Of a stretch of DNA of 6,254 bases, positions 1-4,895 are shown one piece after another. Position 1 is the stretch's first letter. Every line of letters starts with the position of its first letter. A program made the translations under genes and the position numbers. The DNA is taken from assembly GCA_020054055.1 (NCBI GenBank), contig JAGVLZ010000368.1, positions 1 to 6,254 of the forward strand, in the 5' to 3' direction. The DNA is from Phycisphaerales bacterium (GTDB lineage Bacteria > Planctomycetota > Phycisphaerae > Phycisphaerales > UBA1924). The notes under the pieces were generated by a model. The model was given only the letters and a program-made list of their open reading frames with translations. It was not told the origin of the DNA and ran no database searches.

Positions 1-231
1 CTCGCCTCCAACATTGTTCCGCGACACCGGCGTGCATTGCTCGAAGCCCGCGATGCCCTCCGCCGAGCGTTGCACGCGATGGGAAAGGACGATGCCCCCC
101 GGCTTCACGCTCCCGAGGTCGTGGCGGGCGAGGTCCGAATCGCGCTCGACGCACTGGGCGAGGTCATCGGGCGCGTGACGCCCGACGAAGTGCTGGGGCG
201 CGTCTTCGCGGTGTTCTGCGTGGGGAAGTGA
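1..231 (+). CDS. mnmE: tRNA uridine-5-carboxymethylaminomethyl(34) synthesis GTPase MnmE, C-terminal fragment
   Basis: The frame is open from base 1, so the gene starts outside the window; 76 codons remain and it stops with TGA at 229-231. The fragment matches the C-terminal end of MnmE: an Arg/Leu-rich helix (RHRRALLEARDALRRAL), then the helix EVRIALDALGEVIGRVTPDEVLGRVF, and finally FCVGK. The family ends in FC[IV]GK, and its Cys is functionally important. MnmE is a cytoplasmic GTPase that works with MnmG to modify the wobble uridine (U34) of certain tRNAs. The G domain and the folate-binding N-terminal domain are not in view. The next gene is convergent, and its stop lies only 4 bp beyond this one. 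Identification rests on motif recognition and is strong despite the short length. Confidence 0.92.
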   Translation, partial: LASNIVPRHRRALLEARDALRRALHAMGKDDAPRLHAPEVVAGEVRIALDALGEVIGRVTPDEVLGRVFAVFCVGK

Positions 232-235
232 CGCC

Positions 236-898
236 TTACGGGCAGTTGCTCAGGAAGTTCGCCAGCACCGTCGTGATGTCGGCGAAGTTGATCACGCCAT
301 TGCAGTCCGCGTCACCCACCGAGGAGCCGTTCGGATTCGCCGGCTGGTTGAAGTTGGCGAGCACACTGGTGATATCGCCGAAGGTGACCTGGCCGGGCGT
401 CTTGTCCGCGTTGCCGGGGCAGCAGGTCGGGACTGAAGAAACGAAGTGGGTGGCGTCGTCGAGGTTGATCCAGCCGATGTTCTCTCCCCAGGCGTACCCG
501 CGGAAGCGCCCCGCGCCGGCGTCGAAGCGCGCGCCCTGCGCGCCGATCTGCGGCTGGGTGTTGAAGTTGATCCAGCCGATGTTCTCGCCCCAAGCGTAGC
601 CATCGAGGAACCCGCCGACACCGATGTTGACGCCGAAGTTGGTGTTGTTGGTGTTGGCATAGGGGGCCGCGCCGCCGCCGGTGTTGATCCAACCGACGTT
701 CTCGCCCCAGACGAATCCTTCAAGGTACGTCGGATTGACCTGGACTCCCTGCGAAGTCGCGTTGGCGTCGCGCCAGTTGGTCCAGCCGCAGTTCTCCGAC
801 CAGGCGAACTTGTTGGTCGCGTCGATGTTGCTCTGCGCGAGCGCTGAAGAGGCAAACGCGAGCGAGGCGAGGGCGATCGTGATGTGGCGGCGGTTCAT
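236..898 (-). CDS. Secreted GW-repeat protein with C-terminal dockerin-like tail (tandem paralog 1)
   Basis: The 220-residue product begins with a Sec signal peptide (basic NRRH, hydrophobic stretch, probable cleavage after SSALA at residue 21), so it should be exported. The mature part holds four repeats with core [FY]-x-W-x-E-N-x-G-W at residues 31-39, 62-70, 101-109 and 135-143, spaced 31-39 residues apart. The first copy has Cys (ENCGW) where the others have Val or Ile. Residues 159-217 form a dockerin-like region. Its second loop (GDADCNGVINFADI) fits the Ca-loop pattern. Its first (GNADKTPGQVTFGDI) has one extra residue and lacks an acidic ligand. The protein ends in NCP. The start is supported by AGGAG seven bases upstream. 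It is probably co-transcribed with the upstream paralog, 37 bp away. Function is unknown; a structural or surface-complex role is inferred. Confidence 0.88.
   Translation of the reverse strand: MNRRHITIALASLAFASSALAQSNIDATNKFAWSENCGWTNWRDANATSQGVQVNPTYLEGFVWGENVGWINTGGGAAPYANTNNTNFGVNIGVGGFLDGYAWGENIGWINFNTQPQIGAQGARFDAGAGRFRGYAWGENIGWINLDDATHFVSSVPTCCPGNADKTPGQVTFGDITSVLANFNQPANPNGSSVGDADCNGVINFADITTVLANFLSNCP
470..808 (-). repeat. Four GW repeats in paralog 1
   Basis: Four coding repeats have nine-residue cores at 782-808, 689-715, 572-598 and 470-496. The cores read FAWSENCGW, FVWGENVGW, YAWGENIGW and YAWGENIGW. On the plus strand each appears as a variant of GATCCAGCCGATGTTCTC. The cores are followed by Asn-rich or Asp-containing linkers of variable length. 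The even spacing and aromatic content suggest repeated small beta units, but no structure can be assigned by eye. Confidence 0.85.
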
Positions 899-905
899 GG
901 AGAAA

Positions 906-910
906 CTCCT
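906..910 (-). promoter_or_regulatory. Ribosome binding site of paralog 1
   Basis: On the minus strand this reads AGGAG, followed by seven bases and then the ATG at 898-896. It is a near-ideal Shine-Dalgarno sequence. It fixes the start of the downstream paralog and supports independent translation within the two-gene transcript. Confidence 0.75.
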
Positions 911-935
911 AGTCGTTCGGAGGAAGGATGATCGT

Positions 936-1607
936 TCAGGGGCAGAGCATCAGGAAGTTGGTCAGGACATTGGTGACGTCGGCAAAGTTGATGACGCCAT
1001 CGCAGTTTGCGTCCCCCTCGGACGAGCCGTCGGGGTTCGCCGGCAGGTTGAAGTTTGACAAGACAGCGGTGATATCGGCGAAGGTCACCTGCCCGCTGAG
1101 TTTGTCGGCGTTGCCCGGGCAGCAGACCGGGACGGACGCGACGAAATGGATGGAATCGTCAAGATTGACCCAACCGACATTCTCGGCCCATGCAAACCCT
1201 CGGAATCGACCGGCCATCGTGTCGTATCGAGCGGCCTGGGCGCCGATCTGCGGCTGAGTGTTGAAGTTGATCCACCCGATGTTCTCACCCCACGCGAAGC
1301 CGGTGAGGATTCCGCCGCCGCCGATGTTCACGCCGAAGTTCGTGTCGTTGGTGTTGGCGTAGGGGGCGCCGCCGTTGCCCGTGTTGATCCAGCCGACGTT
1401 CTCCCCCCAGACGAAGCCCTGAAGGTGATCCGTGTTGACGATGACCCCCTGCGTGGTGCCGTTGGCGTCACGGAAGTTGAACCAGCCGCAGTTTTCGGTC
1501 CACGCGTACTTCTTGGTGGAATCGATGTTGCTCTGGGCGATGGCCGGCATGGCACACGCGAGCATTCCCACGAAGGGCGTGAGGCGGTTTGGCGTCATGG
1601 GCTTCAT
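936..1607 (-). CDS. Secreted GW-repeat protein with C-terminal dockerin-like tail (tandem paralog 2)
   Basis: This 223-residue protein has a signal peptide likely cleaved after PAIA (residue 24). The remaining 199 residues align without gaps to paralog 1, with about 152 identical positions (near 76%, counted by hand). The GW repeats fall at residues 34-42, 65-73, 104-112 and 138-146. The last has Ala in place of Gly (FAWAENVGW). The dockerin-like region spans about 162-220: a degenerate first loop (GNADKLSGQVTFADI), a good second loop (GDANCDGVINFADV), and an LCP end. All mature cysteines are conserved between the copies. The start could be the first ATG (1607) or the fourth codon (1598); neither has a strong ribosome site, and a weak TGAGG lies about 12 bases before the first. 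It is probably the promoter-proximal gene of the pair. Its role is unknown. Confidence 0.87.
   Translation of the reverse strand: MKPMTPNRLTPFVGMLACAMPAIAQSNIDSTKKYAWTENCGWFNFRDANGTTQGVIVNTDHLQGFVWGENVGWINTGNGGAPYANTNDTNFGVNIGGGGILTGFAWGENIGWINFNTQPQIGAQAARYDTMAGRFRGFAWAENVGWVNLDDSIHFVASVPVCCPGNADKLSGQVTFADITAVLSNFNLPANPDGSSEGDANCDGVINFADVTNVLTNFLMLCP
1170..1508 (-). repeat. Four GW repeats in paralog 2
   Basis: The cores lie at 1482-1508, 1389-1415, 1272-1298 and 1170-1196 and read YAWTENCGW, FVWGENVGW, FAWGENIGW and FAWAENVGW. Order and spacing match the four repeats of the neighbouring paralog exactly. The repeat array was therefore already complete before the gene duplicated. Confidence 0.85.
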
Positions 1608-1703
1608 CGGCTCGGTATGCCTCAGGTTGGACGATATTCAAGTGCGTTCGGGGTTTGGGGGGTGAATGTTTGATCCGGGACCACGATCCTGAGTCAGAAG
1701 ACG

Positions 1704-1721
1704 AATCCGGGTATCTGGATT
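1704..1721 (-). other. Inverted repeat / hairpin
   Basis: AATCCGG and CTGGATT can pair over seven positions (one G-U) around the four-base loop GTAT. It sits two bases from a second GC-rich hairpin. It could be part of a 3' UTR structure or a protein-binding site. No sequence evidence decides between them. Confidence 0.4.
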
Positions 1722-1723
1722 AA

Positions 1724-1737
1724 GCGCCAGTTGGCGC
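1724..1737 (-). terminator. Possible weak terminator hairpin of the LamG-like gene
   Basis: Read on the minus strand, GCGCC-AACT-GGCGC forms a perfect five-pair GC stem with a tetraloop and is followed by TTAAT. It begins about 90 bases after the stop codon of the LamG-like gene. The U-tract is short, so it would be a weak intrinsic terminator at best. It is nearly palindromic and could instead be an operator for the downstream gene pair. Confidence 0.3.
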
Positions 1738-1828
1738 GGGAAATGACCGTTCACCTTTGCAGAATTTTGTGGAAATGGGGCGGGCCGGAGACCCCGGAGC
1801 CGAGAGTGCCCGGGCGTTCGCGGCGTTT

Positions 1829-3388
1829 TCATGGGCAGACGGTCAGCCAGTTGGCGAGGACCGACGTGATATCGAGGAAGTTGACGACGCCGTCGCCGTT
1901 GGCGTCGCCCTGGCAGACCTGGCAGTCGCACTCGTCGGGGATGCCGTTGTTGTCGGTGTCGGGGGCGCCGTTGGCGATGTCGTACTCGTCGGAGCGGCCG
2001 TTGTGGTTGCAATCGTTCTTGCACTTGCCCTGAGCGCCGGCCTGGTACAGCGCGAGCACTTCGGCGGCGGTCAGGTTTCTGTGGAAGAGTTCAACCTCGT
2101 CGAGGCGGGCGTAGAGGCCGTTGACCGTGCTGCCGTCGTAGGAGCCCATGAAGAGGTCGGTGGTGGTGGCGCAGGTCATGGGCCGCGGGAACGCCTGCGG
2201 CGTTTCGGGCACGCCGTTAATGAAGAACTGTGCGAACGAACCACCCGTGTTCACCGCCGGGACGTTGACGGCGATGTGCGTCCAGCCGTTGACGGCGACC
2301 TGCGAGGTGGACGAGACGGTGACAACGGTTGAGTTCGGAAGGTCGAGCCAGATGGTGGGGCGGAGATTGAACTCAAGGAAGAGCGTCCAGCCGCCGCCGT
2401 TGGCGGGGGGGCTCGACTTGTAGACAAGGAACTGCGGATTGCCGGAGGAGCCGTAGGAATAGACCCAGCAGTCGATGGCGAAATCGTTCCCGTTGGCGGC
2501 CAGATTCAGTTCCGGCGTGTGGGGAACACGGACGTGGCGCTGCACGCCGGCGGTCTGGATGAGTTCGATCGCGGGGCCGACGTTGCCCGGCACGGTGGCG
2601 GGCGAGTTGACCTTCTGCCCGTGGAATCCGTTGGCGAACTCGAATGTTGTCGTGGGATTGACGCACTCATCGAAGGGGTACCAGGCGACCATGTCGCTCG
2701 GCGGCGCGACGCAGCCGAGGCGAAGGCGGAAGATGAGAAACTCGTCGTGGTTCCAGCCGCGGCGGAAGGGCGGCTGATGGTCGCAGCAGATGTCCGGCTG
2801 CGTACCGTTGTCGTACCACATCCAACGGCAGAGGGTGCTGACGAGCGACACCGGGGCCCACGGGTTGCCGACCGGGAAGGTGAAGTTGTTGATCCCGCCG
2901 AGCGACGGGGTCTTCCAGCCGAGACTCGGCCCGCCGCCAGCGTTGGCGATGCCGATCTTGGACGTCATGTTTGCGAGCGTGGGCTGCGGGGAGCCAAAGC
3001 CGAGGTCTTCTCCGGTCGCGCAGACCTCCCACAGGCCGCTGTCGGTCAGGATGATCTGCCCGTCGATCTTGACTTGAACGAGGAGCCCTTGCTGGACATC
3101 GTTATCGCTCCAGGCGGCGATGTAGAGGTAGTCGTCGGTCGTGGTGAAGGTGCCGTTGAGGGTTCCGGCACCCGGGCCGGCGAAGGGAACAAAGGTCCGC
3201 GGCGTCAGCGCGGACGCGTTGTAGTCGCCGCTGAAGACGGAGGCGTAGTTGTCGACATCAAGGGCAACGTTGATGGTCCGCGGGCTGCCGGCGAGGGCGG
3301 TGGCGGAGCCTAGTATGGCGGCACAAATGGTCGGCACCGTGGCGCGGGCGAAGCGCGAATGGGTTCGATGGGCGAGCGAGGTCTGCAT
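1829..3388 (-). CDS. Secreted LamG-like (concanavalin-fold) protein with Ca-binding loops and dockerin-like tail
   Basis: The product is 519 residues with a signal peptide cleaved after ATALA (about residue 33). Residues 34-228 form an N-terminal module (ALDVDNYASVFSGDYN..., DYLYIAAWSDND, GLWEVCATGEDLGFG) resembling domains in other exported bacterial proteins. Residues 232-457 look like a LamG/Laminin_G_3 domain: MVAWYPFDE at its start, GWTHIAVNVP in the middle, and LDEVELFHRNLTAAEVLALY near its end. Such jelly-roll domains often bind carbohydrate or surface ligands. Three EF-type Ca loops follow at 459-470, 477-488 and 495-506. The last belongs to a dockerin-like tail ending LANWLTVCP, shared with the two downstream proteins. 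The frame is open a further 142 codons upstream, but that part is low-complexity and lies opposite rtcB. The start at 3388 has AAAGGA eight bases upstream plus the signal peptide. No catalytic residues are evident. Confidence 0.87.
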   Translation of the reverse strand: MQTSLAHRTHSRFARATVPTICAAILGSATALAGSPRTINVALDVDNYASVFSGDYNASALTPRTFVPFAGPGAGTLNGTFTTTDDYLYIAAWSDNDVQQGLLVQVKIDGQIILTDSGLWEVCATGEDLGFGSPQPTLANMTSKIGIANAGGGPSLGWKTPSLGGINNFTFPVGNPWAPVSLVSTLCRWMWYDNGTQPDICCDHQPPFRRGWNHDEFLIFRLRLGCVAPPSDMVAWYPFDECVNPTTTFEFANGFHGQKVNSPATVPGNVGPAIELIQTAGVQRHVRVPHTPELNLAANGNDFAIDCWVYSYGSSGNPQFLVYKSSPPANGGGWTLFLEFNLRPTIWLDLPNSTVVTVSSTSQVAVNGWTHIAVNVPAVNTGGSFAQFFINGVPETPQAFPRPMTCATTTDLFMGSYDGSTVNGLYARLDEVELFHRNLTAAEVLALYQAGAQGKCKNDCNHNGRSDEYDIANGAPDTDNNGIPDECDCQVCQGDANGDGVVNFLDITSVLANWLTVCP

Positions 3389-3396
3389 CGGTGGTT

Positions 3397-3402
3397 TCCT
3401 TT
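3397..3402 (-). promoter_or_regulatory. Ribosome binding site of the LamG-like gene
   Basis: On the minus strand AAAGGA lies eight bases before the ATG at 3388-3386. Together with the signal peptide that follows, it decides this start over the much longer open frame. Confidence 0.7.
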
Positions 3403-3411
3403 CTTCGGACG

Positions 3412-3440
3412 AATGAAGCGAGCAACCCGACCGGTGACAA
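3412..3440 (-). promoter_or_regulatory. Possible promoter of the LamG-like gene
   Basis: On the minus strand TTGTCA (3440-3435; one mismatch to TTGACA) is followed by a 17-base spacer and then TTCATT (3417-3412), which matches the -10 consensus at only three positions. It would give a leader of roughly 20 bases ending in the AAAGGA ribosome site. It lies in the 191-bp divergent region shared with rtcB, where I found no clear plus-strand promoter. Weak evidence. Confidence 0.22.
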
Positions 3441-3579
3441 GGCACACGAGGCTCCCGCTCACACGTTGGTCGGAGTGAAGGGGAATCAGCCAGGCGATAC
3501 AGATCGCTCGTCTCAAGACTTGCCGCCGAACGTACGCTTCTTGCACCGATGGCAGCGCGCATCACACGACTCGAATGAG

Positions 3580-4818
3580 ATGCCTGCGAACGAGCAAACG
3601 ACCCTACTTCATCCGGGGGACACGCGATTGGACGAGACGCGACAAGTCGAATACGCCTGCTGGGGCGAAGAGATCGAGCACGAGGCCCACCAGCAGATGC
3701 GGAACGCCTGCCGCCTGCCGGTCTCGGTCGCGGCCGCGCTGATGCCCGACGCGCACGTCGGCTACGGCCTGCCCATCGGCGGCGTGCTCGCAACGGAAAA
3801 CTCCGTGATCCCATACGCGGTCGGCGTGGACATCGCCTGCCGCGTGATGCTGTCGGTGTTTGATCTGCCCGCGTCCGAGGCTCGCCGCGACGAGCAACGT
3901 TACGCGAGCATCATCGAGGACTGCACACTCTTCGGCGTCGGCAAGGGATTCCGGGGCGGAGATCGCGCGCAGAACGCGGTCATGGACGAGGATTGGTCCG
4001 TGTCGCCCGTGACCCTGGCGAACCGCGACAAGGCGTGGGAGCAACTGGGGACGAGCGGCTCGGGCAATCACTTCGTCGAGTTCGGCGAGTTCGAGGCCGG
4101 GCCGAATGAGCGCGGAGTTCCCGAGGGCAGATTCCTCGCTGTCGTGTCACACTCCGGCTCGCGCGGGACGGGCGCCGCGGTGTGCGACCACTATTCCAAG
4201 TTGTCCATGTCGTTGCACCCGGACCTGCCCAAAGAGTTGAAGCACCTCGCGTGGCTTCCGCTCGCGGGCGAGGGGTCGGCGGCGGGTCAGGAATACTGGG
4301 CCGCGATGGAGCTGATGGGGATGTACGCCTCGGCGAATCATCATGTGATCCACTCCAAGATCGTCGGCGCGGTCGGCGCGCCGGTGCGAATCCAGGTCGA
4401 GAATCATCACAACTTCGCGTGGAAGGAGACGCACGCGGGCAAAGAAGTGATCGTGCATCGCAAAGGGGCGACCCCGGCCGGCGCCGGCGTGCTCGGCTAC
4501 ATCCCGGGGACCATGGTCGCGCCGGGGTACCTCGTCGAGGGGCGAGGCGAGCCGTGCTCGCTCGACTCCGCGTCGCACGGCGCGGGGCGCAAGATGTCGC
4601 GCACAAAGGCGAAGCAGACCGAGCGATGGGATCGACTGCGCGAGTTCCTGAAGGATCAGGGCGTGAGCCTGCTCTCCGCCGGGCTGGACGAATCGCCCAT
4701 CGCCTACAAGAACATCGACCGCGTGATGGCGGCGCAGTCGGACCTGGTGAGGACGCTGGGAAAGTTCACGCCGAGGATCGTGAAGATGGCCCCCGACGGG
4801 GAGCGGGCGGAGGACTAG
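3580..4818 (+). CDS. rtcB: RtcB-family RNA ligase (3'-phosphate/5'-OH)
   Basis: RtcB joins RNA 2',3'-cyclic-phosphate or 3'-phosphate ends to 5'-OH ends, using GTP and Mn2+. It acts in tRNA splicing or repair and rRNA repair in the cytoplasm. Family landmarks are present in order: MPDAHVGYGLPIGGVLA (55-71), GVDIAC with metal ligands Asp84 and Cys87, SGSGNHFVEFGE with His164, SHSGSRGTG with His191, VENHHNF (275-279), and SASHGAGRKMSR with His333, the expected guanylylated residue. At 412 residues it is close to the usual ~400. GVDIAC differs from the common GVDIGC by Gly-to-Ala. The ATG at 3580 has no clear ribosome site. A TTG at 3628 has GGGGGA seven bases upstream and would give 396 residues, so the start is uncertain. 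No archease or rtcA/rtcR lies nearby. The terC start is 77 bp downstream. Confidence 0.95.
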   Translation: MPANEQTTLLHPGDTRLDETRQVEYACWGEEIEHEAHQQMRNACRLPVSVAAALMPDAHVGYGLPIGGVLATENSVIPYAVGVDIACRVMLSVFDLPASEARRDEQRYASIIEDCTLFGVGKGFRGGDRAQNAVMDEDWSVSPVTLANRDKAWEQLGTSGSGNHFVEFGEFEAGPNERGVPEGRFLAVVSHSGSRGTGAAVCDHYSKLSMSLHPDLPKELKHLAWLPLAGEGSAAGQEYWAAMELMGMYASANHHVIHSKIVGAVGAPVRIQVENHHNFAWKETHAGKEVIVHRKGATPAGAGVLGYIPGTMVAPGYLVEGRGEPCSLDSASHGAGRKMSRTKAKQTERWDRLREFLKDQGVSLLSAGLDESPIAYKNIDRVMAAQSDLVRTLGKFTPRIVKMAPDGERAED

Positions 4819-4847
4819 CGCCGGGCGAATCCGGCGCGGGCTAGTCC
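4812..4847 (+). other. Long imperfect hairpin over the rtcB stop codon
   Basis: GGACTAG (4812-4818) pairs with CTAGTCC (4841-4847), and directly inside it CGCCGG (4819-4824) pairs with CCGGCG (4831-4836). The loop is GCGAAT and a four-base CGGG bulge sits on the 3' side. All 13 base pairs are Watson-Crick. The rtcB stop codon TAG lies in the outer stem. There is no U-tract after it, so a classical intrinsic terminator is unlikely. It could protect or end the rtcB mRNA, be bidirectional, or regulate terC 49 bp further on. Confidence 0.55.
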
Positions 4848-4895
4848 GCTACCATCCGGTCCTTGCTGCCTGCACCCCCGGAGAACGACTGATCC

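Larger units (their letters stand above)
236..1607 (-). repeat. Tandem gene duplication
   Basis: Two complete genes lie head to tail, with their 3' ends 700 bp apart and their 5' ends 709 bp apart; the difference is three codons in the signal peptide. Mature sequences are the same length and about 76% identical, while the signal peptides have diverged almost beyond recognition. No transposase, direct-repeat target site or other mobile signature flanks the pair, so ordinary tandem duplication is the simplest explanation. Confidence 0.8.
1608..1828. other. Intergenic region between the LamG-like gene and the GW-repeat pair
   Basis: This 221-bp non-coding stretch lies between genes of the same orientation. 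It is less GC-rich than the genes in places (for example the run around 1760-1780) and holds two neighbouring hairpins (1704-1721 and 1724-1737). It must contain the 3' end of the LamG-like mRNA and, if the pair has its own promoter, that promoter. I could not pick out a convincing -35/-10 pair on the minus strand. Confidence 0.5.

Noticed and set aside
470..1508. CRISPR-like array from the repeated GATCCAGCCGATGTTCTC strings
   Set aside because: The repeats are in frame inside two protein-coding genes, vary in sequence as codons do, and have unequal spacing.
236..1607. Insertion sequence or composite transposon explaining the duplication
   Set aside because: No transposase, terminal inverted repeats or target-site duplications were found around the pair.
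2519..3313. 264-codon plus-strand open frame inside the LamG-like gene
   Set aside because: Val/Gly/Ala/Glu-rich shadow frame. The minus strand has the signal peptide, LamG and Ca-loop motifs.
3391..3579. In-frame 63-codon upstream extension of rtcB
   Set aside because: It has no family similarity, would overlap the promoter region of the divergent gene, and would make the protein longer than usual for RtcB.
3389..3814. In-frame 142-codon upstream extension of the LamG-like gene
   Set aside because: The extension is Arg/Ser/Pro-rich low-complexity sequence opposite rtcB. The downstream ATG has a good ribosome site and a signal peptide.
4819..4895. Mn2+ riboswitch (yybP-ykoY type) before terC
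   Set aside because: TerC genes are sometimes preceded by one, but the 77-bp gap is too short and I see none of the conserved loop sequences.
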